A stretch of 31,895 bases of DNA from SZUA-584 sp041656035 (GTDB taxonomy: Bacteria; Bacillota; Clostridia; Christensenellales; SZUA-584), in contig CAZPHS010000022.1 of the NCBI GenBank assembly GCA_964586785.1, positions 1-31,895 on the forward strand, written 5' to 3'. This document shows, in pieces, positions 8,227 through 16,334 of this stretch; the stretch's first letter is position 1, and each line of letters starts with the position of its first letter. Made by a program: the position numbers and the translations under genes. The notes beneath the pieces were generated by a model. The model did no database searches, was not told the DNA's origin, and saw only the letters and a list, made by a program, of their open reading frames with translations.

Positions 8227-9609
8227 TTAAGGTCTGGTAAGGCTAGGATATGTCTCAATTGCAGCCATGTAGAAGTTGTCATATGCCTTTTCTAATGTAA
8301 CGGTTCCAAGGAAGTAATCCTTGAACGCTGCGGGCAGCGGTTCGTTAAGCATCTGATCGTAAGGAGAACTGTTGCTCATATCGATGCTCTGCGCGCTTGC
8401 GAGCAAAACTGCAATATGATTCTGTCCGCCAAGGAACGGATGCCCATAGTCACTTTCCGCAACCTCTTCCATTGCCGTAACATTATTCGTGAAGTCGCCT
8501 AACTGATTTGTGATAGCTAAAAGCGTATCCTTATCACAGCACATCCTCTTCATAATCTCACGGGTAAGGTTTAAATTGTCGGAACCTGCGGCCGCGCAAA
8601 TCCATGTGCCGCCCCAGAAGAAGCCCTGCGGTCCTTTTACAAGGCCCCAATCGCCATAGCTGCCGTTTCCGGGTTCTGCCGCCGCATCGGCGTCAGCAAG
8701 CGTTGCGGGCATCAGGCAGAAATCGAAGAACCAGCCGGGCCCAAAGTAACACATTGCTTTTCCGTCCACTTTAGCCTCGTTAAAGCTCTCAGTATCCCAG
8801 ATGCCGTAAGGCAAAGTGTAACCCTTATCCATGTGGTCTTTAGACATTTCGATCCACTGAACAATGGCAGGATCAAACACTATCTGGTTCTGATCGTTTA
8901 CCCAAGGAGCCGATACGTTGTTGGAGAATACGCGATAGTTTGCAACGAAACCGGACGTCATATAATAGCCTTTCGCCTTTGCATCTGCCGCAACGGCGTC
9001 AAACTTATCCCAGTTGTCAAGCGCAGCCTGGACCGTTTCCGGATCGTCAGAGCCTATAACTTCCTTAGCAATAGAACGACGATAAATTAAGCCGCCCGGG
9101 CAAGCCTGCCAGGAAACGCCTTTAAGTACGCCGTCCGAATCTGTGCAGATATCCTTTGTATACTGGTACATATCCGCTGTATCCGCCGCGGTAAGCCCAA
9201 CCTGGCTATAAACGTCAAGCGCATACGGGCTGTTGACATACTTAAGCGCGTAATCCGCCTCAATCAGGAACAGGTCGACCTTATCTTTCGCTTCCGCACC
9301 TTCGTTCGCGGGCAGTACCTCATCGAGCTTAAGCTGATATGCACCGCCATCGCTGGGGGTTATTATCCAGTTAACCTCAACATCATCGGGAATAAGGTCT
9401 GTTGCGAATTCATTGAAGCGCTCTTGGAATTCAGTATTCCAACAATAGATGTTGAACACTTTTCCTGTGTCCTCAACAATTTCGGGGGGGGGCGTTTCAT
9501 CCACACCAACCGGCGGTGTTGATGTGTCCACAGGCACATCGGGTGTCGTGCAGCCTACTAACGCAACAACCATAGCTAACGCCAGCATCAGTGAAATGAG
9601 TTTCTTCAT
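8227..9609 (-). CDS. Extracellular sugar-binding lipoprotein of the ABC importer
   Basis: Family 1 solute-binding protein, 460 aa, that captures the oligosaccharide outside the membrane and delivers it to the two downstream permeases. Signal peptide MKKLISLMLALAMVVALVGC with lipobox LVGC; the lipid-carrying Cys is residue 20. A Thr/Pro/Val-rich tether (21-48) leads into the binding domain starting VFNIYCWNTEFQERFNEF. The ribosome site AAGGAGGAAAAG precedes the ATG. It is the first structural gene after the LacI regulator (71-bp gap). The tether codes three prolines as nine consecutive C bases (9484-9492), a slippage-prone tract. Cello-oligosaccharide specificity is inferred from the GH1 and GH94 neighbours. 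Confidence 0.93.
   Translation of the reverse strand: MKKLISLMLALAMVVALVGCTTPDVPVDTSTPPVGVDETPPPEIVEDTGKVFNIYCWNTEFQERFNEFATDLIPDDVEVNWIITPSDGGAYQLKLDEVLPANEGAEAKDKVDLFLIEADYALKYVNSPYALDVYSQVGLTAADTADMYQYTKDICTDSDGVLKGVSWQACPGGLIYRRSIAKEVIGSDDPETVQAALDNWDKFDAVAADAKAKGYYMTSGFVANYRVFSNNVSAPWVNDQNQIVFDPAIVQWIEMSKDHMDKGYTLPYGIWDTESFNEAKVDGKAMCYFGPGWFFDFCLMPATLADADAAAEPGNGSYGDWGLVKGPQGFFWGGTWICAAAGSDNLNLTREIMKRMCCDKDTLLAITNQLGDFTNNVTAMEEVAESDYGHPFLGGQNHIAVLLASAQSIDMSNSSPYDQMLNEPLPAAFKDYFLGTVTLEKAYDNFYMAAIETYPSLTRP
9484..9492. repeat. Nine-base G/C homopolymer inside the binding-protein tether
   Basis: Nine G on the plus strand are CCC CCC CCC (Pro40-Pro42) of the lipoprotein. A one-base length change would frameshift the protein right after its lipid anchor. 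Confidence 0.9.
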
Positions 9610-9661
9610 CTTTTCCTCCTTGTTTTAACACACGCAACGTATTGCATGTATTTATTATTCA

Positions 9662-9684
9662 TTGAAGGCTTTAAAAGCCTTCAA
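9662..9684 (-). terminator. Hairpin at the end of the LacI regulator gene
   Basis: Perfect 10-bp stem TTGAAGGCTT / AAGCCTTCAA with loop TAA, overlapping the regulator stop codon at 9681-9683. The following bases (minus strand TGAATAATAAATAC) are A/T-rich without a clean U-run, so it is either a weak terminator or a 3'-protecting hairpin. I see no strong promoter in the 71 bp before the binding-protein ATG, so some read-through from the regulator promoter is likely. Confidence 0.5.
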
Positions 9685-10688
9685 ACTTGTTTAACAGTAT
9701 CACCTATCAGCAAAGATCCCTGAACCATTATCTGTGTCGGTATAAACACCTTCGGGTTCTCTATTTCAACTATAAGTTTAGCGGCCGCTTCGCGCCCTAT
9801 GCTTTCCGCATCCTGGCGAAAAGTTGTAAGACGCGGGCGCAGCGCCTGAGAGAGCAGTATACCGTCATGCCCCACCACGCTGATATCTTCGGGAATCCTT
9901 AACCCTTGCCGCTCAAGCTCGCTCATTCCCCCAAGGAACGAAAAGTCATCGGGATACAATATGCAGGTCGGCCTATTTTTTAAACCTAGCAGCTCGCGAG
10001 TAGCCAAACCGCTTGATTTTGGAACGTGATATAATCCCGCTTTTACGTAGCCGTTAGGAACATCAATGCCAAGGTCCATACAGGTTTTATAAAAGCTGCC
10101 CAAGCGTTTTTTAGTAACTAATGTGTCCTCTCCGTGTATATACGCAACTTTTCTGTGCCCTTGCACGTAAACATAGTTTACTATCTCTTCCATGCTGCCT
10201 ATATTATCGGACATAATGGCTGTACGGTTATTAAATACATGGTCTATGGTAACAACCGGAATATCGCTCTCAACCAATTTTATAACGTCCGTATCAGTAA
10301 AATCCACGGAGGCTATCACAACGCCGTCACAATTACGGTATCTGGCGTGCTCGTAATAATCCATTGTAAAGCTTCCGATGTTTTTGCTGATAAAGGTAAT
10401 ATCGTAACCCAGTCTTTCGGCTTCAACCTTAACGCTGTTCAAAACGGATGAAAAGTATTCGTGGGTCAGCCCGCACCGGGTTTTATCTACAAATAGTACG
10501 CCAATGTTGTTCGTGCGGTTAGTTTTAAGCGCGCGTGCCGCGGCATTTGGAAGATATCCCATCTCGCGGGCAACAGTACGCACGAGTTCTGTAGTCTCCT
10601 GACCAATATCCGAATGCCCGTTAAGCGCTTTGCTTACCGTAGCGGACGACACACCACATTTTTTAGCAATGTCTTTCATGGTTACCAC
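9681..10688 (-). CDS. LacI-family regulator of the oligosaccharide locus
   Basis: Sugar-responsive repressor. The N-terminal helix-turn-helix reads TMKDIAKKCGVSSATVSKALNGH, with the hinge helix around YLPNAAARALKTNRTNNIGVLF; a periplasmic-binding-like effector domain follows. About 335 aa, the family norm. The start is uncertain: GTG at 10688 gives the usual MVTMKDIA opening and has GGTGG 8 bases upstream; GTG at 10700 and ATG at 10679 are alternatives. It lies between the operon it probably controls and the divergent cellobiose phosphorylase gene. Candidate operators with a TTAATCG core lie in the intergenic region on both sides of the two promoters. Confidence 0.92.
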   Translation of the reverse strand: MVTMKDIAKKCGVSSATVSKALNGHSDIGQETTELVRTVAREMGYLPNAAARALKTNRTNNIGVLFVDKTRCGLTHEYFSSVLNSVKVEAERLGYDITFISKNIGSFTMDYYEHARYRNCDGVVIASVDFTDTDVIKLVESDIPVVTIDHVFNNRTAIMSDNIGSMEEIVNYVYVQGHRKVAYIHGEDTLVTKKRLGSFYKTCMDLGIDVPNGYVKAGLYHVPKSSGLATRELLGLKNRPTCILYPDDFSFLGGMSELERQGLRIPEDISVVGHDGILLSQALRPRLTTFRQDAESIGREAAAKLIVEIENPKVFIPTQIMVQGSLLIGDTVKQV

Positions 10689-10702
10689 AGAATCTACCAC
10701 CG

Positions 10703-10716
10703 TTTAATCGTTTTAA
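10703..10716. promoter_or_regulatory. Candidate LacI-type operator B
   Basis: TTTAATCGTTTTAA is a pseudo-palindrome centred on CG, as LacI/GalR operators are, and sits just upstream of the regulator start. It shares the core T-T-(A/T)-(A/T)-T-C-G with the sites at 10759-10770 and 10931-10942. Confidence 0.35.
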
Positions 10717-10758
10717 TAAGTTTTAAGCTAAATTTGTAATATAAGCGCGTTTTTGACC

Positions 10759-10770
10759 TTAATCGATTTA
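10759..10770. promoter_or_regulatory. Candidate LacI-type operator A
   Basis: TTAATCGATTTA contains the perfect palindrome AATCGATT centred on CG and lies at the predicted transcription start of the regulator gene, where a repressor would block it. Confidence 0.45.
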
Positions 10771-10778
10771 GACAGCTT

Positions 10779-10808
10779 ATTATATTACACATGTTTTTAA
10801 TTAGTCAA
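10779..10808 (-). promoter_or_regulatory. Promoter of the LacI regulator (and probably the importer operon)
   Basis: Minus strand: TTGACT (10808-10803), 18-bp spacer, TATAAT (10784-10779). Start of transcription near 10772, about 85 bases before the regulator start codon. Confidence 0.65.
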
Positions 10809-10881
10809 GCCCTTTTTATATATTTATAGTCTCACCCCATATATTGTTTTATTGTATTTCAATAAATACATCAAAAAACCT

Positions 10882-10910
10882 TTGACTTTTTTATAGTATA
10901 TAAGTATTAT
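10882..10910 (+). promoter_or_regulatory. Promoter of the cellobiose phosphorylase gene
   Basis: TTGACT (10882-10887), 17-bp spacer, TATTAT (10905-10910); transcription from about 10917. A TTTTCGTTTAAT element at 10931-10942, similar to the two candidate operators upstream, lies just after the start and could mediate repression by the divergent LacI regulator. Confidence 0.65.
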
Positions 10911-10981
10911 TACAGTATTAAACTTATTCGTTTTCGTTTAATTAACTACTAGTATATCTTGAATTTTGAGGTGTAGCGTTT

Positions 10982-13408
10982 ATGAGATTTGGTTGCTTCG
11001 ATGATGTTACGAAAGAATATGTTATAAATACTCCGGCTACCCCGCTGCCTTGGATAAATTACTTAGGAAACGATGATTTTTTTACCATTATTTCTAACAC
11101 GTGCGGCGGCTATTCGTTTTACCGCGATGCTAAGCTGCGGCGCATAACGCGGTTTCGTTATAATAATGTACCTTTAGATTTTGGCGGCAAGTATTACTAT
11201 ATTAAAGAAGGCGATATTGTCTGGAACCCCGGTTTTATGCCTGTAAAAACAGACCTTGATCGTTATATATGCCGGCACGGGCTGGGCTATACCGTTTTTG
11301 AATCACAAAAAAATGAACTTTCCGTGGAATTAACATGCTTTGTGCCATTAAATTATCCCTGTGAAATCAATTGTCTTGTTATAAAAAATACCGGCAGCCG
11401 GCAAAAGGATTTTCAATTGTACAGCGCCGCGGAATGGTGCCTTTGGAATACTGTTGACGACTCAACAAACTTCCAGCGCAATTACAACATCGGCGAGGTG
11501 GAGGTGTCCGGCAGCGCGATATACCACAAAACCGAATACCGTGAACGCCGCAATCATTACGCATTCTTTAGCGTTAACAGTACTGTAGACGGATTTGACA
11601 CGGACAGGGAAAGTTTTCTGGGTAAATTCCGTTCCTGGGAGATGCCCGAGACTGTAGAACGCGGATTAAGCCGCAACAGCATAGCGTCCGGCTGGGCGCC
11701 CATGGCCAGTCACCGTATCGACGTCTCACTGGCGCCGGGAGAAGAACGCTGTTTTATATTTATGCTGGGATATGTCGAAAATCAGCAAAATCAGAAATTC
11801 GAATCCCCGGGAGTAATAAACAAAACAAAAGCATTGGAAATGATAGACGCTTTCAATACTTATGAGCAGGTTCAGTATGCTTTAGCTTCTCTGTCACAAC
11901 ATTGGGATGGGCTGCTCAGCAAATTTAACTTAAATAGCGGCGAGGACAAGCTTGATCGTATGGTTAATATATGGAACCAGTATCAATGTATGGTCACATT
12001 CAATATAAGCCGAAGCGCAAGCTATTTTGAAAGCGGCACAGGCAGAGGCATGGGCTTTCGCGACAGCTGTCAGGACCTTTTGGGATTTGTCCATCTTATC
12101 CCGGAGCGCGCGCGCGAGCGAATACTTGATATTGCAGCCATTCAATTTAAGGACGGAAGCACATATCATCAGTACCAACCCCTTACAAAGCGCGGAAACG
12201 CCGACGCGGGAAGCGGCTTTAACGATGATCCTCTGTGGCTTGTGGCATGCACCGCCGCATATATACGCGAAACAGGCGACATGAGCATACTTAACGCCCC
12301 CGCGACATTCAACAGCATACCCGGCAGCGAAGTTCCTTTGATGGAGCATCTGCGGCGCAGTATAAACTATACTTTAAAAAATAAAGGGCCTCACGGATTG
12401 CCGCTTATAGGCAGGGCGGACTGGAACGATTGCCTTAACTTAAACTGTTTTTCCGAAGAACCCGGGGAAAGCTTTCAAACCTGCGCGAACTATGAAAGCG
12501 GTAAAGCCGAAAGCGTGTTCATCGCGGGGCTGTTTGTCTATACTGCTTCCGAGTACGCAAAGCTATGCAGGATGTGCGGCAATGCGCGTGAGGCAGGCCT
12601 TATAGAAGCTGAAATAGAATCTATGTCGCAAGCCGTTTTAAAACACGGATGGGACGGCGAATGGTTCATCCGCGCATACGATGCGTTCGGAAATAAAGTC
12701 GGCAGCAACGAATGCGCCGAAGGCAAAATATTTATTGAACCTCAAGGCTTTTGTGTTATGGCCGGCATTGGCGAAAATGAAGGCTTAGGAGAGCGGGCGC
12801 TTGCTTCAGCCAGTAAATATCTTGCAAACGATTACGGAATGGAACTGCTGTATCCTTGCTACACGCAATATTATAAAGAACTTGGCGAAATATCGAGCTA
12901 TCCTCCGGGTTATAAAGAAAATGGGTCGGTGTTCTGTCATAACAACCCTTGGATAACTTTAGCTTATTCGGCATTGAACAACGGCGATATGGCTTACGAC
13001 ACCTATATCCGCAACTGCCCCGCTTATATTGAAGATAAAAGTGATATTCATCGTACCGAGCCTTATGTGTACAGCCAAACCATAGCCGGACGCAGCGCAA
13101 AAAACTATGGCGAGGCTAAAAACAGTTGGCTGACGGGAACAGCGGCTTGGGCTTTCGCAGCAATAAGCCAAGGCATACTGGGCATCAGGCCGGACTATGA
13201 TGGATTGATGATAAAGCCCTGTCTGCCGGCAAGCCTGAAGAAATATACTGTTAAGCGAATGTATCGCGGAACAATGTATACTATTACCGTTATAAACAAC
13301 GGCGGCAAACACATCCGTATTACGGTTGACGGCGACCCTATAAAAGGCTGTCTTATTCCGTTTAAGACAGATAAGCTTTCATGCGCCGTAACTGTAGTTT
13401 TAGACTGA
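10982..13408 (+). CDS. Cellobiose phosphorylase, glycoside hydrolase family 94
   Basis: Splits cellobiose with phosphate to glucose-1-phosphate and glucose in the cytosol, saving ATP compared with hydrolysis. At 808 aa it matches characterised clostridial cellobiose phosphorylases over the whole length: MRFGCFDDVTKEYVI at the start, FRYNNVPLDFGG, TEYRERRNHYAFFSVN, SYFESGTGRGMGFRDS, the catalytic Asp in GRADWNDCLNLN (Asp480) and EAKNSWLTGTAAW. No signal peptide. The start has TGAGGTG 8 bases upstream. It is the only plus-strand gene recognised in the window and is divergent from the LacI regulator, sharing its control region. Long cellodextrin phosphorylases are larger, so cellobiose is the better call. 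The symbol cbp is used for such genes; I leave it blank because usage varies. Confidence 0.95.
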   Translation: MRFGCFDDVTKEYVINTPATPLPWINYLGNDDFFTIISNTCGGYSFYRDAKLRRITRFRYNNVPLDFGGKYYYIKEGDIVWNPGFMPVKTDLDRYICRHGLGYTVFESQKNELSVELTCFVPLNYPCEINCLVIKNTGSRQKDFQLYSAAEWCLWNTVDDSTNFQRNYNIGEVEVSGSAIYHKTEYRERRNHYAFFSVNSTVDGFDTDRESFLGKFRSWEMPETVERGLSRNSIASGWAPMASHRIDVSLAPGEERCFIFMLGYVENQQNQKFESPGVINKTKALEMIDAFNTYEQVQYALASLSQHWDGLLSKFNLNSGEDKLDRMVNIWNQYQCMVTFNISRSASYFESGTGRGMGFRDSCQDLLGFVHLIPERARERILDIAAIQFKDGSTYHQYQPLTKRGNADAGSGFNDDPLWLVACTAAYIRETGDMSILNAPATFNSIPGSEVPLMEHLRRSINYTLKNKGPHGLPLIGRADWNDCLNLNCFSEEPGESFQTCANYESGKAESVFIAGLFVYTASEYAKLCRMCGNAREAGLIEAEIESMSQAVLKHGWDGEWFIRAYDAFGNKVGSNECAEGKIFIEPQGFCVMAGIGENEGLGERALASASKYLANDYGMELLYPCYTQYYKELGEISSYPPGYKENGSVFCHNNPWITLAYSALNNGDMAYDTYIRNCPAYIEDKSDIHRTEPYVYSQTIAGRSAKNYGEAKNSWLTGTAAWAFAAISQGILGIRPDYDGLMIKPCLPASLKKYTVKRMYRGTMYTITVINNGGKHIRITVDGDPIKGCLIPFKTDKLSCAVTVVLD

Positions 13409-13598
13409 TTGGCTGTCTATAATCTAGGTTGGCGAATGGCCTTAACTTGCACGCTATATCGTTATAAAGACATAAAGCGGTTTTTGTATGTTCAAAGAAT
13501 TATTTAATTAAAAATGTTATGTGAAACAAAACGAATCCGCTTTATCCCAAGGGGCAAGCATTCTGGGGGCAAGTATGCTGTTACTTTTTAGACTGATT
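13398..13598. repeat. 13-bp direct repeat and inverted repeat between convergent genes
   Basis: TTTTAGACTGATT occurs at 13398-13410, spanning the stop of the phosphorylase gene, and again at 13586-13598, spanning the stop of the converging TIM-barrel gene, 188 bp apart. Between them ATAAAGCGG (13472-13480) and CCGCTTTAT (13537-13545) form an inverted repeat 56 bp apart, and GGGGCAAG occurs twice near 13551-13573. No open frame of note and no clear terminator for either gene. It could be a small insertion with target duplication or a recombination scar. Confidence 0.6.
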
Positions 13599-14433
13599 TT
13601 ATTACAGACTTCAAATAATTTATCGAAAATTTAAGCTGTGCTGACAGATCTTCCATCCCAAGCCCGCCGGCAAAAATCTCTTCGATTGTAAGCTTCCCGG
13701 GAAGCGGCTCAAAAGAAACCGCCCCATTATAGCCTATATCATCAAGAGCAATGAAAATTTCTCTCCAATTTAAGCATCCCCTGCCCGGAACCTCTCTGGT
13801 ATTATCGGCAATGTGAATATGTATCAGCCATTCTTCGGCATTCCGTATAGCGTTGTGTACGCCTTTTTCCTCCTCTATATTCATGTGAAACGTATCGCCC
13901 GTCACACCAACGTTAGGAAGCCCAATATCTTTCGCCATCTTTATAGCGTCCTTTAGCGTCCGCACCAACATAACCTCGTATTTATTCACCGCCTCAAGCG
14001 CTATCATTATTCCTTTTTCCTTAGCGTATAACGCTACGGAGCGCAGCGATTCCACGGAAAGCTCCCAGTCCGCCTCTTTGGAATTATAATATTCACGCCC
14101 GTTTACCTGGCTCGGCACCATCAACACAATCGGCGCACCCAGCTCCTCCGCCATGTTAACGCATCTCTTGCCGTATTCCACAGCCAGTTTGCGCATATGT
14201 TGATCGTTATGACAGAACGCCCGCGCCTCCTCTGTAAAGTTACCGTTTATACAAGTTGCCTTAATGCCGTATTTGTCCAGTGCCGTTTTGACGCGTTTTA
14301 CTTCGATAGCGTCAGGTTCCCCGCTGATATCCAGTCCCGCCACATCTAACTTTTTCGCTTCCTTCACCATATCTTCTATCGATGCGCCGCCGAATATCCA
14401 ACTATTAATTGAAAATAAAAATTCTTTAGTCAT
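13588..14433 (-). CDS. Sugar isomerase/epimerase TIM barrel, D-tagatose 3-epimerase-like (copy 1)
   Basis: Xylose-isomerase-like TIM barrel (AP endonuclease 2 superfamily), 281 aa. Predicted divalent-metal and catalytic residues are Glu147 (ALEAVNKYE), Asp180 (TGDTFHMN), His207 with Arg213 (HIHIADNTR) and Glu242 (SFEPLPG). Their spacing is close to that of ketose 3-epimerases, so interconversion of a ketose or keto-acid is the likely activity; substrate unknown. The ATG at 14433 has GAGGGG 5 bases upstream. It is the last gene of the 13-gene cluster, 23 bp after the FG-GAP gene. A paralogue with the same residue spacing is at 18968-19846. Confidence 0.85.
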   Translation of the reverse strand: MTKEFLFSINSWIFGGASIEDMVKEAKKLDVAGLDISGEPDAIEVKRVKTALDKYGIKATCINGNFTEEARAFCHNDQHMRKLAVEYGKRCVNMAEELGAPIVLMVPSQVNGREYYNSKEADWELSVESLRSVALYAKEKGIMIALEAVNKYEVMLVRTLKDAIKMAKDIGLPNVGVTGDTFHMNIEEEKGVHNAIRNAEEWLIHIHIADNTREVPGRGCLNWREIFIALDDIGYNGAVSFEPLPGKLTIEEIFAGGLGMEDLSAQLKFSINYLKSVIKSV

Positions 14434-14456
14434 CTTATCCCCTCGATTCTTCCTTC

Positions 14457-15482
14457 TCAATCCGTAACTATATATACCGTCCCATATCCCCGCTCTGTAT
14501 TTGCGGTCAATATTATATCCTTATCTTTGCCGTGTGCCACAGCCACGTTGCTAAAACCAATGTCTTTGTCTATAATGGCCGCCTTAAAAACGCCGTCCTT
14601 ATAATGTATCATGAACAGTTTATTGCCAAAACCGCGGCAGCCGCCTATAAAGGCGGCGGTATTACGCAGCTTGCCTCCCCATATCGCGTGCAATAATTCC
14701 GCGCGCTTATCATATCTATAAACTATTTCCCAGTTTCCATTGATAAATTTGTTTATCAGAAAATTTCCGCCGTGGAAAGGCTCTATTGTCGCAATTTCGT
14801 CTTGGCCGTCGCCGTCTATATCGCACAATGCAATGTCGCTTATAGGCCTGTCGATTATTTTTTCAACTTCCCACGCGCCGCCAAATTCCTCCGGAGGGGT
14901 TATCGCGAAGGCGCCTTCGTCCGAGGTTATAAAAGTCGTTCTTCTGCCTTTCCACATACCCGGACAGCACCCGTGGTTTTTTGTCAAACCGTCAAGCAGT
15001 GTCTTTATTTCTATACGCCCATTCGGGTCTTCCGGCAGTATGCCAACACATACCCTGCCGGGATAACTCCAATCATCCGTATATCTTTTGTCGGTACATA
15101 AGGCGGCTCCAAGGAAATAATTTCTGCCGTTTGAAGGTATCAAATCGAAACGGTGAACATATGGCAGTTTAAGCAGCGTCTTAACTTCCCACATACCGTT
15201 CCTGCGGTCCGCTCTGACAATGGCCGCGTCCTTGCCTTGAAATATAGGAAAAAAGTTCTGTATCGCGAGAAAACTTCCATCCGCATCCGGTATCTGCACC
15301 ATAGCCATAGTTCCGCCCGGCCCGTCCCATACCGTTTGCCTTAAAAACGTGTCTGCGTCATAAATATGGCATGGTTCGCGTTCCTCCGAAGCAAACAATA
15401 ATTTTTGACTTCCGCCATCCTTTAGAACTGAAACCGCGTAACAGCCGCTAAGCCTTTCAAGATGCCGTTTTTCAATCCTCAC
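14457..15482 (-). CDS. Cytosolic FG-GAP/VCBS-type beta-propeller protein
   Basis: 341-aa protein, not assigned. One clear calcium-type FG-GAP motif is DIDGDGQDE (221-229). Weaker repeats of the pattern G-x-W-E-V-x-x-(L/I)-(L/I) recur at about 96, 157, 203, 245 and 305, suggesting a 5- to 7-bladed propeller. FG-GAP proteins are usually exported, but this one starts MRIEKRHLERL with no signal peptide. Start is GTG at 15482, 4 bases after the M55 stop, with AAAGGG inside the end of that gene. In fungal aldos-2-ulose dehydratase a similar propeller is the catalytic domain, so a sugar dehydratase or lyase role is conceivable; this is inference from fold and neighbours only. Confidence 0.75.
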   Translation of the reverse strand: MRIEKRHLERLSGCYAVSVLKDGGSQKLLFASEEREPCHIYDADTFLRQTVWDGPGGTMAMVQIPDADGSFLAIQNFFPIFQGKDAAIVRADRRNGMWEVKTLLKLPYVHRFDLIPSNGRNYFLGAALCTDKRYTDDWSYPGRVCVGILPEDPNGRIEIKTLLDGLTKNHGCCPGMWKGRRTTFITSDEGAFAITPPEEFGGAWEVEKIIDRPISDIALCDIDGDGQDEIATIEPFHGGNFLINKFINGNWEIVYRYDKRAELLHAIWGGKLRNTAAFIGGCRGFGNKLFMIHYKDGVFKAAIIDKDIGFSNVAVAHGKDKDIILTANTERGYGTVYIVTD

Positions 15483-15486
15483 TTTA

Positions 15487-16317
15487 TCATTTTCCCTTTA
15501 GTATGTTTTCAACGCTAAGCTTCATATCCCAGTAGGTCGCGTACGCCTCAAGAAGTGTGCTTTTTCTTATCACTAACTGGTTTTTATCATTCATTGTATT
15601 TGGTTTTATACGCATACCATCACAAAAAATACCTTCCCTTAGCGTAATGGTAAGCTCCGCGGGCTGTTTGAATTTAAAGGGTTTTATTCTCGCCGCATTT
15701 ACCGCAGCCTCTTTTGCCGCCGTGCGTATTTCTTCAGCCGTGGCGTCAATCGGATAACATACTGCGGAAAATTGTCCCAAGGATTGTTTAACGCTTACGG
15801 AATATACATCCGGAACAAGTTCTTTTGCCTCACGTATACCCTCCGAATCCGCGGTAACCATTATAAGCGGTACGCCCATTTCTCCCGCTATTGCCGCTTC
15901 AAGCCCTATCTCACCCACTGACCGGCCGTTTACGTTTATGTCCATAATATCGCTTTCGTAAGTATGGTTTAGCAACGCGTCCTCCGTGCCCGCCTTAGAG
16001 TGCAGTCCCAGCAATACCAGCCCCTTAAACGAAGAATCAAGCCCTCCCGCCCATCCGGCGATATATTTTGCTTTGCCGCAGTATACAAAAACGTTTCGGG
16101 GCAAAGCGGACAAATCAACATTTCTGCCGTCGCAGTGTTCATCGTATATATGCACTTGGTCCGCGCCGCCGTCAAAAAGACCGTTTATAGCCGCCAGCAG
16201 ATCCGACATGAAATATCTCGCGCCTTGTTCGTAGCCGCTCTGCCCCGGTACAACCTGACTATATGTGGTTACACCGCTTACCCCTTCCATGTCGCATCTT
16301 ATCATATATTTTTTCAT
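15487..16317 (-). CDS. M55-family metallopeptidase (DppA-like D-aminopeptidase)
   Basis: 276 aa, the DppA family length. Zinc-ligand motifs of the family are all present: CDMEGVSG near the N-terminus (Asp, Glu), IYDEHCDGRN, LLGLHSKAGT and SVGEIGLEAAIAGEMGVP. Bacillus DppA releases D-amino acids from short peptides; the substrate here is unknown. The ATG at 16317 has AAAGGAG 6 bases upstream. It sits in the middle of a sugar-type cluster, 17 bp after a TIM-barrel gene and 4 bp before the FG-GAP gene, with no peptide transporter nearby, so it may act on an amino-acid-linked or amidated sugar rather than on a peptide. Confidence 0.9.
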   Translation of the reverse strand: MKKYMIRCDMEGVSGVTTYSQVVPGQSGYEQGARYFMSDLLAAINGLFDGGADQVHIYDEHCDGRNVDLSALPRNVFVYCGKAKYIAGWAGGLDSSFKGLVLLGLHSKAGTEDALLNHTYESDIMDINVNGRSVGEIGLEAAIAGEMGVPLIMVTADSEGIREAKELVPDVYSVSVKQSLGQFSAVCYPIDATAEEIRTAAKEAAVNAARIKPFKFKQPAELTITLREGIFCDGMRIKPNTMNDKNQLVIRKSTLLEAYATYWDMKLSVENILKGK

Positions 16318-16334
16318 CGTTATCTCCTTTATCT

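Noticed and set aside
9633..9646. CGCAACGTATTGCA palindrome as an operator before the binding-protein gene
   Set aside because: It differs from the TTAATCG-type elements near the regulator, and no promoter can be placed around it; kept only as a weak possibility.
13472..13545. Inverted repeat ATAAAGCGG / CCGCTTTAT as a terminator of the phosphorylase gene
   Set aside because: The arms are 56 bp apart and no U-run follows, so it is not a convincing Rho-independent terminator.
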